DNA from: a bacterium
GTDB taxonomy: Bacteria > Bacillota > Clostridia > Lachnospirales > Lachnospiraceae
Length of the DNA stretch: 63,536 nt
Reading direction: 5' to 3'
NCBI GenBank assembly: GCA_023667365.1
Contig: JAMPAG010000005.1
Coordinates: 1 to 63,536, forward strand
Part shown: one piece after another, positions 53,613 to 62,027 of the stretch
Layout of the letters: every line of letters begins with the position of its first letter
How positions within the stretch are numbered: the stretch's first letter is position 1
The notes under the pieces: model-generated
Database searches by the model: none
What the model was told of the DNA's origin: nothing
What the model saw: only the letters and a program-made list of their open reading frames with translations
Made by a program: the position numbers and the translations under genes

Positions 53613-55394
53613 ATGAGAATAAGAATGGCGGAGCAGACAAAGGCGCGCGGCGGGCAGAGCGCGATCGTAAAGCGGGTATTGCATTATATGAAGCGGAGCT
53701 GGTTCCTTCTTTTTTTATCCGTTCTGCTTGCGGCGGTCACGGTGATCCTGACGCTCTATGTGCCGATTCTGACGGGTGATGCGATCGACCGGATCGTGGA
53801 TCGGGGGCTGGTCGATTTCGACGGGCTGATGAAAATATTGCTCACGATTGTGATCTGCGTGCTGGTGACGGCGCTTTCGCAATGGCTGATGAACGTATGT
53901 AATAACCGCATGACCTACCGGGTGGTGCGCGATATTCGGAGTGAGGCGGTCCGCAAGATCGAGGTGCTGCCGTTAAAATATATCGACGGGCATTCCTACG
54001 GGGATGTGGTGAGCCGCGTTATTGCGGACGTCGATCAGTTTTCCGACGGTCTGCTCATGGGATTTACGCAGCTTTTTACCGGCGTTTTAACGATCGTGGG
54101 AACGCTGGTGTTTATGCTGTCGATCAATTGGAAGATCGCGCTGGTTGTGGTGTGTATCACACCGGTTTCCTTATTTGTGGCAAGTTTTATCGCCGGAAAA
54201 ACCTATGCCATGTTCCGGCTGCAATCCGAGACGCGCGGCGAACAGACGGCGCTCATAGATGAAATGATCGGAAATCAGAAGGTCGTGCAGGCGTTCTGCC
54301 ATGAGGACGAGTCGATGGAGCGGTTTGACGAGATCAACGAGCGGTTAAGGAAATGTTCGCTGCGGGCGATCTTTTTTTCCTCCACGACGAATCCGTCCAC
54401 GCGGTTTGTCAACTCCCTTGTGTATACCGCGGTCGGACTGACCGGCGCGCTTGCCGTCGTGAAGAATCCGCTTGGCTTTACAGTGGGGAATCTCTCCAGT
54501 TTTTTAAGTTATGCGAATCAGTATACGAAGCCGTTTAACGAGATTTCGGGTGTGATCACGGAACTGCAGAATGCGATCGCCTGCGCCGGACGGGTGTTTG
54601 AGCTGATTGATGAGGAGCCGCAGATACCGGAGCCGCAGACGGCGGTCACGCTGCGCGAGCCGGACGGCACGGTGGCGCTTGAACATGTTTCTTTTTCCTA
54701 TGTTCCGCATAAAAAGTTGATCGAAGATTTTAATTTATATGTAAAAAAAGGACAGCGCGTGGCGATCGTCGGACCGACAGGATGCGGGAAAACCACAATC
54801 ATCAATCTGCTCATGCGTTTTTATGACGTGGACAGCGGAAAGATTCTCGTGTCGGGGACGGATATTCGGGAGATCACACGCAGCAGTCTGCGCACCTCTT
54901 ACGGGATGGTGCTGCAGGAGACCTGGCTGAAAACGGGAACAATCCGTGAAAATATTGCGATGGGAAAACCGGATGCGGCGACGGAGGAGATTGTTACGGC
55001 GGCGAAGCTCTCCCATGCGCACGGTTTTATCAAACGGCTGCCAAACGGATACGACACGGTCATTACCGAGGACGGAGGAAATCTGTCCCAGGGTCAGAAA
55101 CAGCTTTTATGCATTGCGCGCGTCATGCTCTGTCTGCCGCCGATGCTGATTCTGGATGAGGCGACTTCCTCTATTGACACGCGTACGGAGATCAAGATCC
55201 AGAATGCGTTTGCCACGATGATGAAGGGGCGTACCAGCTTTATTGTTGCGCATCGGCTGTCAACGATCCGGGAGGCGGACGTGATTCTGGTGATGCGGGA
55301 CGGTTCCATCATTGAGCAGGGAAATCATGAGGAGCTTTTAAGAAAAGGCGGATTTTATGCCGAACTGTATAACAGTCAGTTTGCGGCGTCGTAG
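53613..55394 (+). CDS. Heterodimeric ABC exporter, catalytically intact subunit
   Basis: A 593-residue half-exporter, partner of the gene at 51747. Six helices are followed by an ATPase domain with Walker A GPTGCGKTT, signature NLSQGQKQLL, Walker B MLILDEATSSID with the catalytic Glu, and H-loop VAHRLST. The LSQGQ signature with an intact Glu, against LSGGQ with Asp in the partner, is the classic asymmetry of the heterodimeric type. AAGGA lies five bases before ATG 53613; a second in-frame ATG at 53625 is possible. Confidence 0.9.
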   Translation: MRIRMAEQTKARGGQSAIVKRVLHYMKRSWFLLFLSVLLAAVTVILTLYVPILTGDAIDRIVDRGLVDFDGLMKILLTIVICVLVTALSQWLMNVCNNRMTYRVVRDIRSEAVRKIEVLPLKYIDGHSYGDVVSRVIADVDQFSDGLLMGFTQLFTGVLTIVGTLVFMLSINWKIALVVVCITPVSLFVASFIAGKTYAMFRLQSETRGEQTALIDEMIGNQKVVQAFCHEDESMERFDEINERLRKCSLRAIFFSSTTNPSTRFVNSLVYTAVGLTGALAVVKNPLGFTVGNLSSFLSYANQYTKPFNEISGVITELQNAIACAGRVFELIDEEPQIPEPQTAVTLREPDGTVALEHVSFSYVPHKKLIEDFNLYVKKGQRVAIVGPTGCGKTTIINLLMRFYDVDSGKILVSGTDIREITRSSLRTSYGMVLQETWLKTGTIRENIAMGKPDAATEEIVTAAKLSHAHGFIKRLPNGYDTVITEDGGNLSQGQKQLLCIARVMLCLPPMLILDEATSSIDTRTEIKIQNAFATMMKGRTSFIVAHRLSTIREADVILVMRDGSIIEQGNHEELLRKGGFYAELYNSQFAAS

Positions 55395-55412
55395 AAAGGG
55401 AGGAAAACGAGA

Positions 55413-56405
55413 ATGCTATTTGAGAATTTCATTTCGCTCGGAGGATGGTGCGGAGTGGCGTCATCGATGTCAAAATTGGGAGTCAGAAATTTTTCCGGAC
55501 CGTTTGACTGGTATTTCAATTATGATTTTGAGGCTGTGCTGCATTGCATAGAAACAGAGTTTGAAGGATTTTTGGATAAAAGAAATTTGGTGTTGGAAGA
55601 AAACGGACAGGAGTTCCGGGATATAAAAAATCATTTTTTGTATGTGCACGAGGTAAAAACAACCTTTGAAGACGACTATGAAAAAATTTTACATAAATAT
55701 CAACGAAGAATTGCCGTCTTTATGGAAGAAATAAAAAAGAGAACATGCTTTATCCGGGGTGTGCACAATCAGGAAGAATTGTCATACGTTAAAGATCATG
55801 AAGATTACATCAACAAAGTCATAAAAAAATATAATAAAGAAAATGAGATCATTTATGTGGTGATTGGAGTCGGCGATTGCAGTTTTTCCCATCCTTTTTA
55901 TAGGGGGAAAGCGCATGACAGATCGAGGGAAGGGATCAGGAGTTTGTTTGATCTGGAGCCCAAGCTGCAGGAGTATTGCATTCAGCATTTTGACGAGAAT
56001 AAACGGTATCGGAATCTGACCTTTGATTTGCAGTCGGAGAATCAGAATTTGCAGAAAATCGTAGAAAAATATAATTTATTACTGCGGCTGGAGAAAGCAG
56101 ATATAAAAGAAGACAGACTGCCGCCCAAAGCAATCATATATGGAATGAGTCTGATTGGAAAAATTTTATATCAGAAAATAAGAAAGAAATGTGAAATCTT
56201 ATTTTTTGTTGATAAAGATCCGAAAGAAGGGTCTTATGAAGGAACGCCGGTCATTCGATATGATGAGTTTCGGGGAGAGGAGTACGCAGAGATTCCCATT
56301 ATCGTTACGCCATATTATTTTTTTGATAACATAGAGGCGGATATGAAAAGACGATATGGAGAAATGAATCTGGTATCTGTTTTGAAAATTCTGGAAAGGT
56401 CCTGA
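55413..56405 (+). CDS. DUF1796-like putative cysteine peptidase with C-terminal alpha/beta domain
   Basis: A 330-residue protein. The N-terminus (ISLGGWCGVASSMSKLG, then GPFDWYFNYDF) matches the pattern of DUF1796, described as papain-like cysteine peptidase-related; the Cys in GWCG would be the nucleophile. After ~240 a Rossmann-like segment begins (KAIIYGMSLIGKILYQKI, FFVDKDP, TPVIRYDEF), similar to the nucleotide-binding end of some sugar-modifying enzymes. DUF1796 genes often sit in polysaccharide or surface loci, which suggests but does not prove such a role. The gene is clearly more AT-rich than the ABC genes before it, so it may be acquired. GGGAGG precedes the ATG. Confidence 0.65.
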   Translation: MLFENFISLGGWCGVASSMSKLGVRNFSGPFDWYFNYDFEAVLHCIETEFEGFLDKRNLVLEENGQEFRDIKNHFLYVHEVKTTFEDDYEKILHKYQRRIAVFMEEIKKRTCFIRGVHNQEELSYVKDHEDYINKVIKKYNKENEIIYVVIGVGDCSFSHPFYRGKAHDRSREGIRSLFDLEPKLQEYCIQHFDENKRYRNLTFDLQSENQNLQKIVEKYNLLLRLEKADIKEDRLPPKAIIYGMSLIGKILYQKIRKKCEILFFVDKDPKEGSYEGTPVIRYDEFRGEEYAEIPIIVTPYYFFDNIEADMKRRYGEMNLVSVLKILERS

Positions 56406-56489
56406 TGCATAGAAGTGTGAAAAAATCTATGTTCAAATCCGGGATGCGGAGATGTAAAACAGGATATGCAAAAGAAAGGAAACGCATCG

Positions 56490-57062
56490 ATGAAGAAAAA
56501 ATTTAAGATCACATTTAACGCGCCGGTCACGCTGGGATTTGTGGCGGTCTGTTTTATTGCGACGCTGCTCGGCATTATCACATCGGGAGGGAGTACGCGG
56601 CTGTTATTCATGACCTATCATTCGTCGCTGGCAAATCCGCTCACGTATCTGCGGTTCTTTACGCATATTTTCGGACATGCGGGGTGGACGCATTTTATCG
56701 GGAACGCGTCGTATCTGCTGCTGCTCGGACCGATGCTGGAGGAAAAGCACGGATCGAAGGAACTGCTGGAGGTCATCGTGATCACGGCGTTTGTTCCCGC
56801 GCTGATCAATTATATTTTCTTTCCCCATATTGGTCTGCTGGGGGCGAGCGGCGTTGTGTTCGCGTTCATTCTGCTTGCTTCTTTTACCGGATTTGAGGAG
56901 GGCGAGATTCCGCTGACGTTTATTCTGGTTGCGGTGATCTTCATCGGGCAGCAGGTGTATGAAGGCATTGCCGTCAAAGACAATATCTCGCATATGGGGC
57001 ATATTGTCGGCGGTATCCTCGGCGCCGCGAGCGGGTATCTGTTGAATAAGAAATCGCGGTAA
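56490..57062 (+). CDS. Rhomboid family intramembrane serine protease
   Basis: A 190-residue protein with six hydrophobic segments. Rhomboid features are HxxxN (His68, Asn72 in HFIGNASYLL) near the start of the core, Ser120 in GASG as nucleophile, and the pair His168/His171 in SHMGHIVGG, one of which completes the dyad. Rhomboids cut membrane proteins within the bilayer; the substrate here is unknown. It is shorter than most bacterial members, lacking a cytoplasmic domain. Start 56490 is preferred because AAAGGA lies nine bases upstream; an in-frame ATG at 56466 is weaker. Confidence 0.88.
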   Translation: MKKKFKITFNAPVTLGFVAVCFIATLLGIITSGGSTRLLFMTYHSSLANPLTYLRFFTHIFGHAGWTHFIGNASYLLLLGPMLEEKHGSKELLEVIVITAFVPALINYIFFPHIGLLGASGVVFAFILLASFTGFEEGEIPLTFILVAVIFIGQQVYEGIAVKDNISHMGHIVGGILGAASGYLLNKKSR

Positions 57063-57117
57063 CATAAGCCGGTGAAGGTGGAAAAATACGTTATTTCACA
57101 GATTTGGAATGCAGATA

Positions 57118-57146
57118 TTGACACCGTATATGACACCACATATAAT
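57118..57146 (+). promoter_or_regulatory. Consensus promoter of hicAB
   Basis: TTGACA (57118-57123), 17 bases, TATAAT (57141-57146): a perfect match, 21 bases before the hicA start. Confidence 0.85.
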
Positions 57147-57154
57147 AAGTGGTG
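57134..57154 (+). promoter_or_regulatory. Probable HicB operator
   Basis: CACCAC, nine bases, GTGGTG: an inverted repeat spanning the -10. A TGACACC direct repeat (57120-57137 region) overlaps it. HicB with a DNA-binding C-terminus would repress here. Confidence 0.65.
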
Positions 57155-57166
57155 AAAGGAATGATA

Positions 57167-57421
57167 ATGGCAAAATGGGAGAAACTCTTAGCAAGAATAT
57201 GTTCGCTTTCTAAAGATATACGTTTTGAAGAATTGAGAAAGGTATTAGAAAGTTATGGTTATAAACTGTATGCACCCAAGGGTGGAGGCAGCCATTATAC
57301 GTTTCGTAAACAGGGATGTCAGCCAGTCACGATACCAAAGCATGAACCAATTAAAAAGGTATATGTGGAAATGGTGAAACGAATTGTAGAGAGTGAGGCG
57401 GGGTACGATGAAAACGCTTGA
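57167..57421 (+). CDS. hicA: HicA toxin, mRNA interferase
   Basis: An 84-residue protein with the double-stranded RNA-binding-like HicA fold. FEELRKVLESYGYKLYAPKGGGSHYTFRK contains the catalytic His43 in the GGSH motif, and TIPKHEPIKKVYVEMVKRI forms the last part. HicA cuts mRNA and stops translation unless bound by HicB. ATG 57167 has AAAGGA eight bases upstream; other in-frame starts at 57149 and 57161 are too close to it. It overlaps hicB by 14 bases. Confidence 0.9.
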   Translation: MAKWEKLLARICSLSKDIRFEELRKVLESYGYKLYAPKGGGSHYTFRKQGCQPVTIPKHEPIKKVYVEMVKRIVESEAGYDENA

Positions 57422-57770
57422 TGAATATATGAAAATGTCATATCGGATGGAAATCGTGGAAGATCAGGATGAAGGCGGATATGTGGTTTCTTTTCCTGAA
57501 CTGCCGGGATGCATTACATGTGGAGATACATTGGAGTCAGCGGTTTCCAATGCGCAGGATGCAAAAAAACAATGGATCACGGCGGCGCTGGAAGATGGAA
57601 CAGAGGTACATGAGCCGGGGGACATTGAGGATTATTCCGGGCAGTTTAAGCTTAGGATACCCAAAAGCCTGCATCGTGCGCTTGCAGAGCATTCTAAGAG
57701 GGAAGGAATCAGCATGAATCAATATTGCTTATACCTTTTGGCCAGGAATGATGCGGCTTATACAAGATAA
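57408..57770 (+). CDS. hicB: HicB antitoxin
   Basis: A 120-residue antitoxin. The N-terminal RNase H-like fold is seen as YRMEIVEDQDEGGYVVSFPELPGCITCGDTLESAVSNAQDA, and the C-terminus (FKLRIPKSLHRALAEHSKREGISMNQYCLYLL) is a ribbon-helix-helix DNA-binding domain. It neutralises HicA and should autoregulate via the dyad at 57134-57154. The start overlaps the end of hicA, giving coupled translation. Confidence 0.92.
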   Translation: MKTLDEYMKMSYRMEIVEDQDEGGYVVSFPELPGCITCGDTLESAVSNAQDAKKQWITAALEDGTEVHEPGDIEDYSGQFKLRIPKSLHRALAEHSKREGISMNQYCLYLLARNDAAYTR

Positions 57771-57844
57771 AATCTTGCGGTCATTTCGTAGAATACCTGC
57801 CCTGCAGGCGATTACTTCATTCTTATGCGGATGTGACCGCCGTT

Positions 57845-58714
57845 TCATCCATTGTTCCGGGCTTTTCCGCTGCGGAGCATGATTGCAAAGACGATCAGCG
57901 CCGCGATGTAAAATGGAATTTCAAGAATCAGCTGCTGCGGGATCGTTGGGGAAAAATCATCGGGGATGCCGCTCATAAATAAGCCGCTCGTAACGGTGCC
58001 GCCGAAATTATTCATGGCGTGAAAGATCGCGGCGGGATAGATCGAATTGGTTCTTTTCGTGAGCCACATCAGGAAGATTCCCGTACCTATGCAGAAAACG
58101 CACATACAGAGAATGCCAAGGTACGGATACCCTGGGTAATCCGTGCCGAAATTGTGCCCCTCCACGGTGAGCGGCGCGTGCCACAATCCCCACAGGACGC
58201 CGCCGACGATGACCGTTCCCGTCGTGCCGAGCAGAAGTTCCAGCTTTTGATTCATGTAGCCGCGCCAGCCAAATTCTTCTCCAAAGGTGTTAAACGCCAT
58301 GAGCGGGGCTGTTGCAAGTGTGATAAGAATGGCGGACAAAGCCCCGGCAAAGCTAAAGTCCTTTCCGAGCTGCGACCAGTCTCCGCCGCCGATCGTAAGC
58401 GTCGCTAATATGCCCTGCGGGACCGCCAGCACGCTCACAGTGACTACCGCCAAGATGTAATATTTGAGATTTCCCTTCAGATTCAGGTGAAGCATACTGT
58501 CATGCCAGCCCTCATGCGTGAGTTTCCGGGTGATGAGATTGGCAAGCGCGGGCCCGTAGCCGACGATCCAGAAAAGCACGGGCATTTTGTTTGTTTCAAA
58601 CCATTCGTGATAGCCGAATAGGTGATTAAACAGGATTGCGGGGATCCATGAGATTCCAAAGGCAAAAAACAGGAATATCATAAGCCTTTTAACTTCCAGC
58701 TTCTTATTTATCAT
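57845..58714 (-). CDS. CPBP family intramembrane metalloprotease
   Basis: A 289-residue membrane protein with about eight helices. The three motifs of the CPBP (Abi/CAAX-like) family are present: Glu146-Glu147 and Arg151 in FGEEFGWRG, His179 in WGLWHAP, and His232/Asn236 in FHAMNNFGG. Members cut prenylated or other membrane proteins, and some give bacteriocin self-immunity. It starts inside the last codons of the ABC permease (11-base overlap), with AAAGGAG nine bases upstream, so it belongs to the GntR-ABC operon. A role in peptide immunity or stress is possible but unproven. Confidence 0.9.
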   Translation of the reverse strand: MINKKLEVKRLMIFLFFAFGISWIPAILFNHLFGYHEWFETNKMPVLFWIVGYGPALANLITRKLTHEGWHDSMLHLNLKGNLKYYILAVVTVSVLAVPQGILATLTIGGGDWSQLGKDFSFAGALSAILITLATAPLMAFNTFGEEFGWRGYMNQKLELLLGTTGTVIVGGVLWGLWHAPLTVEGHNFGTDYPGYPYLGILCMCVFCIGTGIFLMWLTKRTNSIYPAAIFHAMNNFGGTVTSGLFMSGIPDDFSPTIPQQLILEIPFYIAALIVFAIMLRSGKARNNG

Positions 58715-60251
58715 AATCGTTGACTCCTTTCATAAACATCCCGCAGGATATTTTGTAGGAAAGCAAAAACGCCGCAAAAGCAAGATAGGGAAAAAGGCTG
58801 AGGATCAGCATGAGCAGATCGTATGTATTTCCGTCGAAAAACGAGACGATCAACTCCGCTGCCGCAAACTTCTTATCATCGGGCAGCAAAGTGAACGCGA
58901 CGACCGCTGCTGCGCAGACTGACAGCAGAGAGATCATCTTCACCATGCCGCCCTTTTTCAAACCGTACCGGACCGTAAACGGAATGTCCAGTGCGATCAC
59001 GAACATCGACAGGAACACGCCGGCCAGATAAAACGACGATATGCTCATTGTCAGTTCTTTTCCCGTCACAAAGTAATTCACGGTTGCAAGCAGTTCGTCC
59101 GCAAAGATTCCCGACACCATGTAGATCAGGTTTATCATCAGGACGATCCCGTATTTACGATAGAGGTATCCCTTTGTGCCCTGCGGCGTAGAAACGATGA
59201 AATACGCCCACAGCTTTTTGTCGTCGCCGTGAAAGGCCTCGCTCATCAGACCGCATACGATAAAGAATCCGGTCACAAACATCAGCATACGCACGAGAGG
59301 GTCCGCCGCCGTTTCAAAAATCTCGTCAACGCCGACACTGCCTGCGAGCGCGCCTATCGCCGTAAAGCAGAACGGGAACGCGGTCAGGACGATCGGCGTG
59401 AGCGCTGTTAAGACAAGCACAAGCCGATTCTGTCTGAGTTCCTTATACCATAGCCCGCTCACACCCGATTGCGCGATCGAAACGGCTTGAGGAGGTTCTG
59501 TTTTACTTTCAGGATTTTCTGCGCCTTGATACGCAAAACTGAGATTGTGATACACTGCAAAAAAACTCGCCGCCATTACTGCGAGCAGCAGCGGCACCGC
59601 CCATAAAAACGCCCCTGCCGTAAAAACGGGAAATTGGATAGAAAGATCATCGGCGGCGAGATCCTGTAAGCCGATCCCGTTTGCCTTGAGAATGATGACG
59701 ACAGCGGCGGCCATCAATCCTGCCATTGCCATACCGGAGACATTCTGCATTTTTTTCAGCTCCGCGTTGTTTCTTGCCCGAAGCAGAAAGAGATCGTTCG
59801 GCAGCGAGAGCCCGAACACCGCCGTGAGAATCACAAGGTGCCAGACGACGTAGTTCGCGTTAAACGGCTCATGGATATAGGCGCATATTGCTGCAGCGTT
59901 GCCAAGGCTTATCAGCGTGAACGAAAGAATGACGGACAGCCTGAGGGCAAATTTCGCCGCCGCGCGTTCAAACGGTGTGATGGGGAGCGTGTAGGAGTAA
60001 CTCAGCCATCCGGAATGGACGTCTGACTTGAAGCTCTCGTCCACAAGCAGCGACATGGCTGCAATAAGCGCCGTGACAATCATGATCGTGTGGGACACCA
60101 TATATTGTTCATCGGCGCCAAGATCGTTTGCGCCGATGGAGACCAATAATCCCCATGCACCTGCCAGCCATATGAGCAGAAGCATCCCCTGCAACAGGAT
60201 GCTTTTTCTTGATACCCGGAACTCCCGATAGATCAGTGATTGGAATTTCAT
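58704..60251 (-). CDS. ABC-2 type transporter permease of the GntR operon
   Basis: A 515-residue membrane protein with about twelve helices arranged as two similar halves; no ATPase motif. It follows the ATPase with a TAATG overlap, and GAGGTGG lies five bases before ATG 60251, so the two work together. The layout (YtrA-type regulator, ATPase, permease) resembles envelope-stress transporters induced by cell-wall antibiotics in Bacillus. The substrate is unknown. Confidence 0.8.
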   Translation of the reverse strand: MKFQSLIYREFRVSRKSILLQGMLLLIWLAGAWGLLVSIGANDLGADEQYMVSHTIMIVTALIAAMSLLVDESFKSDVHSGWLSYSYTLPITPFERAAAKFALRLSVILSFTLISLGNAAAICAYIHEPFNANYVVWHLVILTAVFGLSLPNDLFLLRARNNAELKKMQNVSGMAMAGLMAAAVVIILKANGIGLQDLAADDLSIQFPVFTAGAFLWAVPLLLAVMAASFFAVYHNLSFAYQGAENPESKTEPPQAVSIAQSGVSGLWYKELRQNRLVLVLTALTPIVLTAFPFCFTAIGALAGSVGVDEIFETAADPLVRMLMFVTGFFIVCGLMSEAFHGDDKKLWAYFIVSTPQGTKGYLYRKYGIVLMINLIYMVSGIFADELLATVNYFVTGKELTMSISSFYLAGVFLSMFVIALDIPFTVRYGLKKGGMVKMISLLSVCAAAVVAFTLLPDDKKFAAAELIVSFFDGNTYDLLMLILSLFPYLAFAAFLLSYKISCGMFMKGVNDYDK

Positions 60252-61126
60252 TATTTCCACCTCGTTTCGTCCTTGTGAACATAATAGAGCATGATGTCGT
60301 CAAGGCTTGCGGCGTCGATGATTGCGCCGCCGTATTTACGCCGCGCTTTTTCGCGGTCTGAGAGCATAACCTCCGCACCGTATTCATGTTCGCGGATGCT
60401 TACGATGTCTGCTTTGTCGATGGCGTTCAGTTCGCTTTTGGCGCATTTCAGAATGCCGTGCGTTTCAAGAATCACATCCTTATAGCCCGTAAGCAGGATT
60501 TTTCCTTTGTCGATAAAAGTGATGCTGTCGGCGATCTTTTCAAGATCGCCTGTGATATGTGAGGACATCAGGATCGACCGCTCGCCGTTTTGCAGATATT
60601 CCATAAACAGGTGCAGAATCTCGTCGCGCACAACCGGGTCGAGTCCCGTTGTAGCCTCGTCCATAACTAACAGTTCCGCATTGTGCGACAATGCGCAGGC
60701 GATTTGCAGTTTCATTTTCATGCCTTTGGAATATTGCCCGATCTTCTTTTTGAACGGCAGCCCAAAGCGTTCAAGATATGCGGAATACACGGCGTTGTCC
60801 CATTCGGGATACAGCCCCTGAAAGATTCTCGCAATGTCCAGAGCGTTGAAAATATCGTGGAACGGAAGCTCGTCAAATACCACGGCAAGGCGGTTTTTGA
60901 TCTCGTATTCGTCCTTCTTATGATGAAGTCCCAAAAGCCGGATCTCGCCGTCGTCAATGTCTGTGATGTTGAGCAGTCCGCGGATGGTAGTGGTCTTTCC
61001 GGCTCCGTTTTGTCCGATAAATCCCATAATGCTGCCTTTTGGGACGGCAAAGCTGATATTGTCGAGGGTAAAGCCCTCGTAACGCTTGGTTACGCCCGAA
61101 ATTTCAATTGCGTTTTCGTATTCCAT
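60251..61126 (-). CDS. ABC transporter ATPase of the GntR operon
   Basis: A 291-residue ATPase of the ABC-2 exporter type. Walker A GQNGAGKTT, signature QYSKGMKMKLQIA, Walker B LLVMDEATTGLD and H-loop MSSHITGD are intact. A C-terminal extension (~225-291) is typical of the CcmA/YhaQ-like group. It lies 42 bases after the GntR regulator and overlaps the permease by one base. Confidence 0.92.
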   Translation of the reverse strand: MEYENAIEISGVTKRYEGFTLDNISFAVPKGSIMGFIGQNGAGKTTTIRGLLNITDIDDGEIRLLGLHHKKDEYEIKNRLAVVFDELPFHDIFNALDIARIFQGLYPEWDNAVYSAYLERFGLPFKKKIGQYSKGMKMKLQIACALSHNAELLVMDEATTGLDPVVRDEILHLFMEYLQNGERSILMSSHITGDLEKIADSITFIDKGKILLTGYKDVILETHGILKCAKSELNAIDKADIVSIREHEYGAEVMLSDREKARRKYGGAIIDAASLDDIMLYYVHKDETRWK

Positions 61127-61168
61127 AAATTCTCCATTCTGCCCTCAAATCGGCGGGTTTCGTGTTAT

Positions 61169-61543
61169 TTATTCCTCGCTGTTTACAAGGTCGAGCAGCT
61201 CATGCAGCTCGTCCATGGTAAGTCCGATCTTGCTTGCTTTTTCGCCCGCTTCAACAAGCAGAGCCTCGATAGACTTGATCTGCTCTTCGCGGAAAAGCTC
61301 GAAGTTCTGCGCCTTGACGAACGAACCCTTGCCCGTGTAGGATTCGATAAAACCGTCGCGTTCCAGCTCTTCATAGGCGCGTTTGGTAGTCATAAAGCTG
61401 ATGCGGAGCTCCAGCGCCAGATTTCGCATAGACGGCAGCATATCGCCCTCGTTCAGCCTGCCGTCGAGGATCAGTGTCTTGATCTGATCGGCAATCTGTA
61501 AATAAATAGGCTTGTTGTCGGAATTGCTGATATGAATATCCAT
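61169..61543 (-). CDS. GntR family transcriptional regulator, YtrA subfamily
   Basis: A 124-residue regulator with the winged-helix DNA-binding domain (IYLQIADQIKTLILDGRLNEGDMLPSMRNLALELRIS, then TTKRAYEELERDGFIESYTGKGSFV) and only a short helical tail, as in the YtrA subfamily. It leads the ATPase-permease-CPBP operon, which it very probably represses. A dyad at 61569-61591 lies right at its promoter, 26 bases before the ATG. AAGGAG precedes ATG 61543. Confidence 0.93.
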   Translation of the reverse strand: MDIHISNSDNKPIYLQIADQIKTLILDGRLNEGDMLPSMRNLALELRISFMTTKRAYEELERDGFIESYTGKGSFVKAQNFELFREEQIKSIEALLVEAGEKASKIGLTMDELHELLDLVNSEE

Positions 61544-61568
61544 TTGGAGTTTGCTCCTTACTGTCCGA

Positions 61569-61591
61569 TTGTATAACTACAATTTATACAA
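61569..61591 (-). promoter_or_regulatory. Probable GntR operator
   Basis: TTGTATAA (61569-61576), seven bases, TTATACAA (61584-61591): a perfect 8-bp dyad directly downstream of the minus-strand -10, well placed for autorepression. Confidence 0.8.
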
Positions 61592-61619
61592 TTATATCAC
61601 CTGTATTGCATTTTGCCAA
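61591..61619 (-). promoter_or_regulatory. Promoter of the GntR-ABC-CPBP operon
   Basis: On the minus strand, TTGGCA (61619-61614), 17 bases, TATAAT (61596-61591). Confidence 0.8.
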
Positions 61620-61862
61620 GGGGGAAATTTAGAATTGTGGTGATAAGAGTAAGAAGCGAAGCATTTCACGTCTGTTTCGCGATAAGACGCTTACTACATC
61701 ACTACTACACCATTTATAAAAGAGCCTTGAAATGACAAGTACAAAATGTTTTATTTAGGATAAGCTATTTGTAAAAAATCACAAAATCTATTGCATTTTT
61801 CTGTATTTTTGAATATACTAAATGTAACAGAGTTGCCCGAAGTCTTTTGGACATTGGGGACC

Positions 61863-61889
61863 AGGCTGAGACTTGTGCTCAGCCTTTTT
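61863..61889 (+). terminator. Terminator-like hairpin before AbiEi
   Basis: AGGCTGAG, loop ACTTGTG, CTCAGCCT, T-run of five. It lies upstream of the AbiE promoter and may end an older transcript or regulate a short leader. Confidence 0.7.
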
Positions 61890-61949
61890 ACGTTAAGGAG
61901 AGATTTTATGGATTTGAAAAAGCTTGAAATGTTTCGGTCATTTTCGGTA

Positions 61950-61978
61950 TTGATATTTCTGCGAAAAATGGATATAAT
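61950..61978 (+). promoter_or_regulatory. Promoter of the AbiE operon
   Basis: TTGATA (61950-61955), 17 bases, TATAAT (61973-61978), 50 bases before the AbiEi start at 62028. Confidence 0.75.
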
Positions 61979-62027
61979 AAAAATGAAAATAGAAACTTCT
62001 GAAATATTTACAGAGGGAGATGGAGCG

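Larger units (their letters stand above)
61544..62027. other. Intergenic region between the GntR regulator and the AbiE genes
   Basis: This 484-base interval holds the GntR promoter and operator (61569-61619), a terminator-like hairpin (61863-61889), an apparent small start (AAGGAG then ATG 61908) and the AbiE promoter (61950-61978). Parts around 61650-61690 and 61800-61860 have no recognised gene. Confidence 0.6.

Noticed and set aside
61908..62027. AbiEi start at 61908
   Set aside because: Good binding site, but the promoter at 61950-61978 would lie in the coding region and the added residues look unrelated to the family; kept as an open question.
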